A program made the translations under genes and the position numbers. 64,000 bases of DNA from contig NZ_FNDJ01000010.1 of NCBI RefSeq assembly GCF_900099965.1, positions 124,001 to 188,000 of the forward strand, given 5' to 3'. The notes beneath the pieces were generated by a model. It had not been told where the DNA came from. It made no database searches and saw only the letters and a list, made by a program, of their open reading frames with translations. The stretch comes from Nonomuraea jiangxiensis (GTDB lineage: Bacteria > Actinomycetota > Actinomycetes > Streptosporangiales > Streptosporangiaceae). Shown here piece after piece: positions 17,413 through 25,157 of the stretch (positions within the stretch are counted from its first letter, which is position 1; each line of letters begins with the position of its first letter).

Positions 17413-17472
17413 TGTTCAATGCTGGTGGTCAGGGGCAGGGTCGAACTGCCGACCTTCCGCTTTTCAGGCGGA
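17413..17472. other. attR: 60-bp tRNA-Phe repeat
   Basis: Identical to 8126-8185. Here it is continuous with the tRNA 5' half, so the tRNA stays functional after integration. Divergence from the left copy starts at 17473 and at 17412. Confidence 0.85.
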
Positions 17473-17499
17473 CGCTCGTACCAACTGAGCTACCTGACC
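17423..17499 (-). tRNA. tRNA-Phe (GAA)
   Basis: The acceptor arms GGTCAGG and CCTGACC pair perfectly. The D-arm is GCTC/GAGC. The anticodon stem TCCGC/GCGGA carries loop CTGAAAA with anticodon GAA. The T-arm is GGCAG/CTGCC with TTCGACC. CCA is encoded at 17425-17423. It is the integration target of the neighbouring element. Confidence 0.95.
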
Positions 17500-17504
17500 C
17501 AGAG

Positions 17505-17579
17505 CGGTCCTGACGGGACTTGAACCCGCGACCTCCACCTTGACAGGGTGGCGAGCACTCCAAACTGCTCTACAGGACC
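17505..17579 (-). tRNA. tRNA-Asp (GTC)
   Basis: Acceptor GGTCCTG/CAGGACC, anticodon stem CCACC/GGTGG with loop CTGTCAA (anticodon GTC), and T-arm GCGGG/CCCGT. CCA is not encoded. It lies 5 bp upstream of tRNA-Phe in the transcription direction. Confidence 0.94.
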
Positions 17580-17669
17580 TTGCGTTCTTGCTGTTTTGCG
17601 CTCGCTTAGCTTATCAGCTCTTCGGTGGTCTTCGACCAGCCATTTCGCTGACGCGCTAGGCGCTCGCGG

Positions 17670-17742
17670 TGCCCCCAACGGGATTCGAACCCGTGCCGCC
17701 GCCTTGAAAGGGCGGTGTCCTAGGCCGCTAGACGATGGGGGC
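17670..17742 (-). tRNA. tRNA-Glu (TTC)
   Basis: Acceptor GCCCCCA/TGGGGGC, anticodon loop CTTTCAA (anticodon TTC) on an ACCGCC/GGCGGC-type stem, and T-arm ACGGG/CCCGT. CCA is not fully encoded. It heads the Glu-Asp-Phe cluster common in actinomycetes. Confidence 0.94.
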
Positions 17743-19314
17743 TCAGGATTCCCTGTCGCCGTCCGTTGGAGACCTCTGAAGCATAGGGGACGATTGCCCC
17801 TGATGCCAAAGCGGCGGACCGGCGGACGGCGTCGAAGTCTCAGTGACCGATCCCGTTGGCGACGGGGCGGTCGTTGGCTCCGGTGAAATCATACGTTGCG
17901 GGTTGGGCTCCACGTGACGTTGGATGTACACCGACTGCTCCCCGAGTCCTCCCAGGGTGACGTTGTCCCAGGCGCGCAGGCGCTTCGACTCCTTGTCGAA
18001 GTACAGGACGGAGGCCTGTACGGGGGTGGGCTGGGCGTGTTCCAGGGCGCGCAGGCCGGCTCCGCCCGTCGAGCCCTGGACGAGCATGCGGGTGCGGGTG
18101 GGGAGCATGGTGGTCTTGCGCTCATGGGTGTGGCCCGCCAGGACCAGCGGGGTGGCACCGCTGAAGCCCTTGCCGACGTCGGGGTCGTGGACGGCGATCA
18201 CGTCCGGCTGGTCGCCCTGGGGCAGGTGGGCGCGGGCGAAGTCCGCCAGCGCGGCCGGGTCCGAGTCGACCGTGACGGACTTGTCGGGCGTGAAGCGCGG
18301 GTCTCCGAGTCCGTAAATAGTAAGACCTTCTACGGTTTGTGCCTTTTTGTCCAGAACTATGGCGTTTTTCTGTTTTTCGACCGCCTTTTGGGTGGTCATG
18401 GAGTCGTGGTTGCCGCGAACGTAGACGTACGGGACGCCGAGGGTGCCGATTTCGTCGACGAACTTGTTCTCCGCCTTGGTGCCATGGTCTGAAATGTCAC
18501 CCGTGTCGATGATGAAATCCACCGCGAACTGGTCTTTCAGGGAACGGATGACGTTCCAGGCGATGGGGTTGATGTGGATGTCGGAGACATGGAGCACCCG
18601 GATGGATTTGGGGTCGGCGTCGTACAGCGGCAGGGTGGAGAGGGTGTCGTAGAGCTTCGACACGTTCGTGACGAGTTTGGTGAGCTGCGACCGGTACGAC
18701 TCGAAGCGCGTCACGATCGACTCCGCGCTGCCGACTAGGGACGGCGCGGCGGCGACCAGCCCGGAGTAGCGCGGCTCGATGAGCGAGCTGGGGCGGAAGG
18801 TGGCGGCGGCCAGGACGCCCGTGCCGGCCAGGGCCACGGAGGCCGCCAGCAGGCCCAGGAGGGCCACCCGCGGCCGTCTGAACACCAGCAGGACGGCGAC
18901 CAGGGCCCCCGCCCCCGCGCACAGCAGCGAGCGGATGGCGAGCGCGCGTACGCCGTCGAGCAGGTCGCTCTCGATGAGCCCCGGCAGGCGGTCGGCCAGG
19001 CGCGGGTCCTCGATGAGGGCCTTGGCACGGTCCTGGTCGATGTTGTCGAGAGTGATGCGGAGCTGGAGCGGCGCGTCGTGCGTGCGGAAGGTGAGGGTGC
19101 CCAGCGGGCTGGCGTCCACGACCGTCTCGCCGTGCCACGACGGGCGCAGGGACATGCCGGTCTCCACCGGACCGATCTGGGCGCGTACGGTGCCGCTGAG
19201 GAAGATGCCCAGCCAGGCGCCGACCCCGGCCACGAGCAGCACCAACGCCAAGATCGCCACGGCCCTCGTGGGACGCGAGTGGACGACTGCCTTCGATCTC
19301 TGAACGAGCTTCAT
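17743..19314 (-). CDS. membrane metallophosphoesterase
   Basis: 523 residues. The N-terminal TM is at about 18-40; two further TM segments lie near 130-150 and 155-175. A calcineurin-like phosphoesterase domain follows, with all five metal motifs: VSDIHINP, DTGDISDHG, VRGNHDS, VHDPD and GHTHERK. The C-terminal tail is Pro/Ser/Thr-rich. The catalytic domain is probably extracytoplasmic; the substrate is unknown. The stop codon abuts the 5' end of tRNA-Glu with no gap, so the tRNA operon promoter must lie within or upstream of this gene. It is divergent from the metallopeptidase gene with only 33 bp between starts. Confidence 0.9.
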   Translation of the reverse strand: MKLVQRSKAVVHSRPTRAVAILALVLLVAGVGAWLGIFLSGTVRAQIGPVETGMSLRPSWHGETVVDASPLGTLTFRTHDAPLQLRITLDNIDQDRAKALIEDPRLADRLPGLIESDLLDGVRALAIRSLLCAGAGALVAVLLVFRRPRVALLGLLAASVALAGTGVLAAATFRPSSLIEPRYSGLVAAAPSLVGSAESIVTRFESYRSQLTKLVTNVSKLYDTLSTLPLYDADPKSIRVLHVSDIHINPIAWNVIRSLKDQFAVDFIIDTGDISDHGTKAENKFVDEIGTLGVPYVYVRGNHDSMTTQKAVEKQKNAIVLDKKAQTVEGLTIYGLGDPRFTPDKSVTVDSDPAALADFARAHLPQGDQPDVIAVHDPDVGKGFSGATPLVLAGHTHERKTTMLPTRTRMLVQGSTGGAGLRALEHAQPTPVQASVLYFDKESKRLRAWDNVTLGGLGEQSVYIQRHVEPNPQRMISPEPTTAPSPTGSVTETSTPSAGPPLWHQGQSSPMLQRSPTDGDRES

Positions 19315-19347
19315 ACAGTCTCTTGCCTACCTGAACAAGGGGGCAGA

Positions 19348-19698
19348 ATGGCAAGGGTGATCGAGGTTTCGCGGGAGAAGTTCGAGGAACTCGTGGCCGA
19401 GGCATTGGACACGATTCCTCCGGAGCTCACCCGAGCCATGAGCAACGTCGTCGTCACTGTCGTCGATGATCCGCCGGAGCCCCACCTGCTCGGCCTGTAC
19501 ACCGGTGTCCCCCTCACGGAACGCGGCGACTGGTACTCCGCAGTTCTGCCCGACCGCATCGAGATCTACCGCAATCCGATATGTCAGATTTGCGATACGG
19601 AGGAGGACGTGGTCGCCGAGGTGCGGATCACGGTCGTGCATGAGGTCGGCCACCATTTCGGCATCGATGACGAGCGCCTTCACGAGCTGGGCTGGTAA
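19348..19698 (+). CDS. minimal zinc metallopeptidase (HExxH, DUF1025/type 1 family)
   Basis: 116 residues, typical full length. The active site is VVHEVGHHFGIDDERLHELGW at the C-terminus: HEVGH supplies two zinc ligands, and the third ligand probably lies downstream in the same segment. ATG 19348 is preferred because AAGGGGG lies 5 nt upstream; the open frame further upstream overlaps the metallophosphoesterase gene. Cytoplasmic role unknown; this small family is common in actinobacteria. Confidence 0.88.
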   Translation: MARVIEVSREKFEELVAEALDTIPPELTRAMSNVVVTVVDDPPEPHLLGLYTGVPLTERGDWYSAVLPDRIEIYRNPICQICDTEEDVVAEVRITVVHEVGHHFGIDDERLHELGW

Positions 19699-19799
19699 CC
19701 CTTTGCTTTTGGTTAACTGCTTTGGGTTGCGGCTTGCTATCGTGATCGGGCACCTTAGGTGACATACCGAGCACATTAAGTGAGGCGCAGCGGAGTGCA

Positions 19800-21074
19800 A
19801 TGGGGGCCATGCGGGCGCGACGGCCGCACGGACGGCATCGCCGTGCCGACGCAGCACAAGCGACATATCGTGAAGTCATCGCCATCAGGGAGTTCAGGGC
19901 GCTCTGGTACGGCCAGGGCCTCTCGCTCCTTGGTGACCAACTCGCGCAGGTGGCGCTTGCCGTCCTCGTCTACGATCGCACGCGTTCGCCGCTGGCCACC
20001 GCTGCCGTCTACGCGCTGACCTACCTGCCGTCGATCGTCGGCGGGCCGCTGCTGGCGGGGCTGGCGGACCGGTTCGCGCGCAGGGGCGTCATGCTGACCT
20101 GCGACCTGATCCGGGCCGCGCTGGTGGGCGTGATGGCGCTGCCGGGCATGCCGTTCTGGGCGCTCTGCTCGCTGGTGTTCCTGGTGGTGCTGCTGAGCGC
20201 GCCGTTCTCGGCCGCCCGGGCGGCGTTGCTGCCCGAGGTCCTCGAAGGCGACCTCTACGTACTGGGCTCTGCCCTCCAGAACATGACGAACCAGGCGGTG
20301 CAGATGCTCGGTTTCGCGGCGGGCGGAGCCGTGATCGCGACCCTGGGCCCGTACCGCGCGCTCGCGCTGGACGCCGCGACGTTCCTGGCGTCCGCGCTGA
20401 TCCTTGTCTCCGGCGTGCGCCGCCGTCCACCCGCGAACCGTGACGGCTCGAAACCGTCCATGTGGACGATGACCAGGGCCGGGGCGCGGCTCGTCTTCCG
20501 GTCGCGGAGATTGCGGACGCTTGTCCTGTTCGCGTGGTTGTGTGGGTTCTACATCCTGCCCGAGGGAATCGCCGTGCCGTACGCGGCCAAGCTCTACACG
20601 GGTTCGCTGCCGGTGCCGGTGATCACCGGGTTGCTGATGGCGGCGATGCCGGCCGGGACGGTGGTGGGGGCGTTCCTGTTCAGCAGGTTCGTGTCGCCGC
20701 AGCGGCGGATGCGGCTGATGGGGTGGCTGGCCATACTGAGCTGCGCACCGCTGATCGTGACCGCGTTGCGGCCGCCGCTGGCCGTGGTGCTGGGGGCGTG
20801 GTTCTTGTCGGGGGTCGGGGGTGCCTACCAGCTCGCGGCCAATGCGGCTTTCGTCCAGTGGGTGCCGCCGGAGCAGCGTGCCCAGGCGTTCGGCCTCGTA
20901 CAGTCGGGGTTGATGGCCGTACAGGGGATCGGGATCCTGATCGGCGGGTTCGCGGCGGAGAGGCTCGGCCCGGAGCCGGTGGTCGCGCTGGCCGGGATCT
21001 CGGGAGTGATCAGCGCGGCCGTGCTCGCCATGATCTGGGCCGGGCCCCGGAAGCCGGTGCCCGCCACTGCCTGA
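19800..21074 (+). CDS. MFS transporter
   Basis: 424 residues with about 12 hydrophobic segments. The first (EFRALWYGQGLSLLGDQLAQ) and the loop 2-3 motif GGPLLAGLADRFARRGVM are typical of the enterobactin exporter (EntS)/multidrug MFS group. Probably a proton-driven drug or siderophore exporter in the plasma membrane. The start could be ATG 19800 or 19809; both precede a basic, non-membrane leader. It is convergent with the PspC gene, whose coding region begins on the next base. Confidence 0.9.
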   Translation: MGAMRARRPHGRHRRADAAQATYREVIAIREFRALWYGQGLSLLGDQLAQVALAVLVYDRTRSPLATAAVYALTYLPSIVGGPLLAGLADRFARRGVMLTCDLIRAALVGVMALPGMPFWALCSLVFLVVLLSAPFSAARAALLPEVLEGDLYVLGSALQNMTNQAVQMLGFAAGGAVIATLGPYRALALDAATFLASALILVSGVRRRPPANRDGSKPSMWTMTRAGARLVFRSRRLRTLVLFAWLCGFYILPEGIAVPYAAKLYTGSLPVPVITGLLMAAMPAGTVVGAFLFSRFVSPQRRMRLMGWLAILSCAPLIVTALRPPLAVVLGAWFLSGVGGAYQLAANAAFVQWVPPEQRAQAFGLVQSGLMAVQGIGILIGGFAAERLGPEPVVALAGISGVISAAVLAMIWAGPRKPVPATA

Positions 21075-21353
21075 TCACGCGTGGGGCTTGTGCTCGCTGC
21101 CCCAGTCCGTCCGGCTCCGCTGCTTGGCGATCAGGTCCTGAACGATCGAGGTGTCGCTGTTCTCGTCGGGCATGAGGAGCCAGCCGATCGCGTACACGCC
21201 GACGCCCGCCCCGCCGAACAGCGTCGCGATGGCCAGCGCGATCCGCACCAGGTTGGCGTCGATCCCGACGTATTCACCGATGCCGGAGCAGACACCCGCG
21301 ATGATCCGACCCTTGTGCGTCCGGCGCAGCTTCTTGACGTTGTATTCGCTCAT
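21075..21353 (-). CDS. PspC-domain membrane protein
   Basis: 92 residues. The PspC domain reads KLRRTHKGRIIAGVCSGIGEY, then DANLVRIALAIATLFGGAG and VYAIGWLLMPDE, giving two hydrophobic segments. The family links envelope stress to phage-shock-type responses or to two-component kinases. No PspA or kinase gene is adjacent. It ends head-on against the MFS gene. Confidence 0.9.
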   Translation of the reverse strand: MSEYNVKKLRRTHKGRIIAGVCSGIGEYVGIDANLVRIALAIATLFGGAGVGVYAIGWLLMPDENSDTSIVQDLIAKQRSRTDWGSEHKPHA

Positions 21354-21444
21354 GCCTCAAGACTGCCCTTGGCCCGGGTGTTCGCACATCAGGATTCCCC
21401 CTGGTAGAACCCTGGTAGTCCCTTACTAACCGGAAGGACCCGTG

Positions 21445-22599
21445 ATGGACGATCTGATGCGCCTGGACGACCGGCTCAACGCCGACCAGCGGCTGATCCG
21501 CGACACGGTCAGATCCTTCGTCGCCGACCACGTCCTGCCGCAGGTGGGGGACTGGTTCGAGGAGGCACGTTTCCCGGCGCGCGAGCTCGCGCCGGCTCTC
21601 GGTGCTCTCGGGGTGCTCGGGATGCATCTGGAGGGGTACGGCTGCGCCGGGACGGACGCGGTGTCGTACGGGGTGGCGTGCCGGGAGCTGGAGGCGGGCG
21701 ATTCGGGCGTCAGGTCCTTCGTGTCCGTCCAAGGGTCGCTGGCCATGTTCCCTATCTGGCGATACGGCTCGGACGAGCAGAAGGAAGAATGGCTGCCCCG
21801 GATGGCGGCCGGCTCGGCGATCGGCTGCTTCGGCCTGACGGAGCCGGACCACGGTTCCGACCCCGCCAACATGCGGACTTACGCCAAGAAAGACGGATCC
21901 GACTGGATCCTGAACGGCGCCAAGATGTGGATCACCAACGGCTCGATCGCCGACGTCGCCGTGGTCTGGGCCCAGACCGACGAAGGCATCCGCGGCTTCG
22001 TCGTCCCCACCTCCACCCCCGGCTTCTCCGCCCCTGAGATCCACAAGAAGCTGTCCCTCAGGGCCTCGGTGACCTCATCCCTCTATTTCGACGACGTACG
22101 CCTGCCCGCCTCCGCCGTCCTCCCCGGCGTCACCGGCCTGCGCGGCCCGCTTTCCTGCCTCTCGGAAGCCCGCTACGGCATCGTCTGGGGCGTCGTGGGC
22201 GCGGCCCGCGCCTGCCTGGAGGCCGCCGTCTCGTACGCGAAGACCCGGGTCCAGTTCGACAAGCCGATCGGCGCCTTCCAGCTGACCCAGGAGAAACTCG
22301 CCTGGATGTACGTCGGCACCGCCCAGGCCGGCCTCACCGCCCTCCACCTGGGCCAGTTGAAGGACGCCGGCCAGCTGGATCCCCGGCAGATCAGCTTCGG
22401 CAAGCTGGCGAACGTACGAGCCGCACTCGACATCGCCCGCCAGGCCCGCACTATTCTGGGTGGGAACGGGATCACGCTGGAGTACCCTGTGATCAGGCAC
22501 ATGAACAACCTCGAAAGTGTCCTGACATACGAGGGGACGCAGGAGATCCACACGCTGGTGCTGGGGGAGGCGCTGACCGGCCTGAGCGCGTACCGGTGA
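21445..22599 (+). CDS. acyl-CoA dehydrogenase, glutaryl-CoA dehydrogenase-like
   Basis: 384 residues. FAD-dependent acyl-CoA dehydrogenase with signatures CFGLTEPDHGSDPANM, WITNG, and a C-terminal catalytic Glu in LTYEGTQEIHTLVLG. The overall pattern matches glutaryl-CoA dehydrogenase, which converts glutaryl-CoA to crotonyl-CoA in Lys/Trp degradation; the exact substrate is uncertain. ATG 21445 (GGAAGGA 6 nt upstream) is preferred over the overlapping GTG 21442. Monocistronic, ending just before tRNA-Lys. Confidence 0.88.
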   Translation: MDDLMRLDDRLNADQRLIRDTVRSFVADHVLPQVGDWFEEARFPARELAPALGALGVLGMHLEGYGCAGTDAVSYGVACRELEAGDSGVRSFVSVQGSLAMFPIWRYGSDEQKEEWLPRMAAGSAIGCFGLTEPDHGSDPANMRTYAKKDGSDWILNGAKMWITNGSIADVAVVWAQTDEGIRGFVVPTSTPGFSAPEIHKKLSLRASVTSSLYFDDVRLPASAVLPGVTGLRGPLSCLSEARYGIVWGVVGAARACLEAAVSYAKTRVQFDKPIGAFQLTQEKLAWMYVGTAQAGLTALHLGQLKDAGQLDPRQISFGKLANVRAALDIARQARTILGGNGITLEYPVIRHMNNLESVLTYEGTQEIHTLVLGEALTGLSAYR

Positions 22600-22648
22600 T
22601 GGAGGCGTCGCGGGCGGCGCGGTAATCTCTGTACCCTTGCTGTTGCGA

Positions 22649-22724
22649 GGGGCGTTAGCTCAATTGGCAGAGCTGCGGACTTTTAATCCGTAGGTTCCGG
22701 GTTCGAGCCCCGGGCGCCCTACCA
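22649..22724 (+). tRNA. tRNA-Lys (TTT)
   Basis: Acceptor GGGGCGT/GCGCCCT (with wobble pairs), D-arm GCTC/GAGC, anticodon stem GCGGA/TCCGT with loop CTTTTAA (anticodon TTT), T-arm CCGGG/CCCGG, discriminator A at 22721 and encoded CCA. A tyrosine integrase gene begins ~190 bp beyond its 3' end, so it is the likely insertion site of the following island. No second copy of its 3' end was spotted further right in this window. Confidence 0.93.
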
Positions 22725-22915
22725 CTCATAACCCATGTCGAAAGCGCTTTCTCGAGGTGGCAACACGGCCTGGCGGGACCGTCACGAAGATCATGTTCCC
22801 CCGATGTTCCCGCATATCACCACGCGATGGTGAAAGTCCGTTTGTTGATGCGAGTCGTGGCCGTCTGTGCCAGCTCTTTCCTCCACCATGCGTCTTCGGA
22901 CAGTTAGGGGGAGTT

Positions 22916-24319
22916 GTGGCGCGGATCATCGAACGCATGGCCAAGAACGGCGCGAGATCGTGGCTGGTGAAGCGGCGTATCGGTGGGGGAAGAGGCGGAA
23001 AGGAAGACTTCGAGACCTGCTACGAGCGGCAGACCGCCGAAGACTTCGCGACCTTGGTCGAGCTCAGCGGCGAGAATCGTCCGCACGGCTACCCTAAAGG
23101 CTGCCACGGCATCGAGGACCCGCACTTCGACGGCACCCTCGACGCCGAAATGCCGACCTTCGAGAAGTACGCCCGCCACGACTATGCCACCCGACTCGGC
23201 GCCGCTCCCACCCAGCGCTTCGTCTACCTGACCGAGGCCGAACGGCATGTCTTCCCCTTCTTCGGCCACCTGCCCCTGGACCGGGTCACCCGTCGAGTGC
23301 TGCGCGAATGGGCGGAATGGATGCTCGCCAAACCATCCGCACGCAACGAACACCAGCCCACCCCTCCCATGTCGGATGAGCAGGCGGCACGACGATGGGC
23401 ACGAGCCAATGACATTGCGGTCAAGAAGACCGGACGCGTGCCGCCCGGCGTGCTGCGGCAGTGGCGGGACGCAGGCTCTCCCCGACCCGCACCATCGACC
23501 CCCGGGACGCTCTCTCCGGCCACAGCGGCGAAGGTTTATCGGGGCGCGATCAAGCCGGTCTTCAAGGCGGCAATGCAGCAGGGAGAGAACGGTGAACCAC
23601 CGTTTCTCAGCTCATCTCCTTGTGACGGCTTTCGCCTGCCGACCGGCCCAGTGACTTCCCGGGCTATCCTGTACGGAGCCGAGGTCGGCATCTACCTCCA
23701 GGCAGTCCACGACGTCGACCCCGACACCGGTCTGTTCATCGTGACCGAGATGGCCACCGGCCTGCGCTGGGGCGAGATCGCCGGGCTCCATGTGTCCGGC
23801 CTGGACCCGGCCGGATGCGTGATCCATGTGACTCAGGCGTACGCCTACCTGCTGAACGAGACGACCAGCCGCCGGCAATGGCAGCTCAGGCTCTACCCGA
23901 AGGGCAAGAAGCAGCGCGACATACCCATCTGCCATGAGTTGGCCATACTCCTGGCGCACCACGCGAACGGTAAAAACCCTGGCCAGCCTCTCTTTCAGAG
24001 AAACAGCGGCGGCTACATCGACTACGCCAACCAGCGCAACAACGTGCTCCAACCCGCCCTCGAACTCGCCCGCCAACGCGGGCTGGCCAAACACATCACC
24101 CCGCACGCACTTCGCCACACCATGATCACCATGCTCCGCGACGGCGGCGTAGCACGAGGCGTCATGCAACTCATCGCCGGACACGAGTCCTACCAGACAA
24201 CCGCCGGATACTCCGGCCGACATACCCCTGCCCAACGCGCACTCGTCCTCAACTCCGTCCACCCTGTCATCAAGGCAGCAGAAATCTTGTTCAACAATCC
24301 AAGAATCGATCACGAATGA
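22916..24319 (+). CDS. tyrosine site-specific recombinase (integrase)
   Basis: About 467 residues from GTG 22916 with AGGGGGAG upstream; an in-frame start at 22757 is less likely. The catalytic set is complete: Arg in TEMATGLRWGEIAGLHV, LYPKGKKQRDIPI (beta-hairpin Lys), HALRHTMITML, and GHESYQTTAGYSGRHTPA with the Tyr nucleophile. The N-terminal region has an AP2-like/SAM-like binding domain. Position just downstream of tRNA-Lys indicates integration of the following region there. No xis was recognised next to it. Confidence 0.88.
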   Translation: MARIIERMAKNGARSWLVKRRIGGGRGGKEDFETCYERQTAEDFATLVELSGENRPHGYPKGCHGIEDPHFDGTLDAEMPTFEKYARHDYATRLGAAPTQRFVYLTEAERHVFPFFGHLPLDRVTRRVLREWAEWMLAKPSARNEHQPTPPMSDEQAARRWARANDIAVKKTGRVPPGVLRQWRDAGSPRPAPSTPGTLSPATAAKVYRGAIKPVFKAAMQQGENGEPPFLSSSPCDGFRLPTGPVTSRAILYGAEVGIYLQAVHDVDPDTGLFIVTEMATGLRWGEIAGLHVSGLDPAGCVIHVTQAYAYLLNETTSRRQWQLRLYPKGKKQRDIPICHELAILLAHHANGKNPGQPLFQRNSGGYIDYANQRNNVLQPALELARQRGLAKHITPHALRHTMITMLRDGGVARGVMQLIAGHESYQTTAGYSGRHTPAQRALVLNSVHPVIKAAEILFNNPRIDHE

Positions 24320-24353
24320 CGGAACTCCCTGCCGCCAGATCCAAAGGCCTCAC

Positions 24354-24796
24354 GTGAATTCGTCCACGCCTCTTCGTGAGAGTACCTGTCAAGCACTGCC
24401 ACGTTCAGCGTCTGCTTGGCTGCATGAGAGAATCACGCAGGATAGGTCCGTGGACCTGTGGGCCGATTGGGACGACGCGGTCGAACTACGGATGCAGTTG
24501 GACGCCACATTGGTCGAGATCACAGAGCTACGTGAGGAGAACGACTAGCTCAAGCAGCTGCTCCTGCCGCTAACCACGGCCTCGGCGATCGCGGCACGTA
24601 AATCCTGTCCAGCCCCCTCCATTCCCGTCGATTGGCCACAGGATGGCTTGCCGTATATGGACGCATCATCGTCTCCGGCCGAGAAGCTGGCGTTGTTCAA
24701 AGCGATGTTCGTCGGCCACCACGACGTGTACGCGACCCGCTTCTTTATCCGCAAGTCCGCAGGGACGGGTGAAGCCCGGCAAAAAGGGAGTTCTGA
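24354..24796 (+). pseudogene. N-terminal fragment of a TOTE conflict-system primase-like protein
   Basis: One frame, interrupted by TAG at 24546-24548, reads a coiled N-terminus (LRMQLDATLVEITELREEND then stop, then LKQLLLPL) followed by SSPAEKLALFKAMFVGHHDV and YATRFFIRK. The latter matches the start of the archaeo-eukaryotic primase domain that Pfam names after TOTE conflict systems (SPxEKIALFRSLFRGRxDVY, from memory). The rest of the primase and the helicase are absent. It is a remnant of an earlier defence gene inserted behind the integrase. Confidence 0.55.
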
Positions 24797-25117
24797 GTGT
24801 TGCCGCTGCCGTCGGTCTTGATCACAGCTCCGCGAGCACGCGAGCTCGTCCTCCGAGTCCATGACAACGGGCCCGGCATCTCCCCATCGGCGGCGTCCTC
24901 GATCTTCGGCCGCTCACCTGCGGCGAGGCCTGGCGTTCCTGCCAAGCTGACAGCACGGACGTGGGACTCTCCATCGTCACGGCGGTCACCGAGCGCACGG
25001 GCGCGTCGAGGTGACGAGTTTCCCGGCGACATCGTCTTCGCGGTAAGACTCCTTGCCGTCCCAGATGGAACGCCCCTGCCCGAGGATGACGACGAACCCG
25101 GCCGGGACCGATTGTGA
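24797..25117 (+). pseudogene. C-terminal fragment of a sensor histidine kinase (HATPase)
   Basis: ELVLRVHDNGPGISPSAASSIF is the N/G1-box of a HATPase_c domain. The G2 region follows in a shifted frame (VGLSIVTAVTERTG), and the original frame resumes as GDIVFAVRLLAVPDGTPLPEDDDEPGR. At least two frameshifts are present, and everything before the ATP-binding domain is missing. This is a decayed DcuS/CitA-type kinase tail with no response regulator beside it. Confidence 0.6.
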
Positions 25118-25157
25118 GATGCTCCGATCAGTGGATCTGCGAGGCGGCGGGGAGGCC

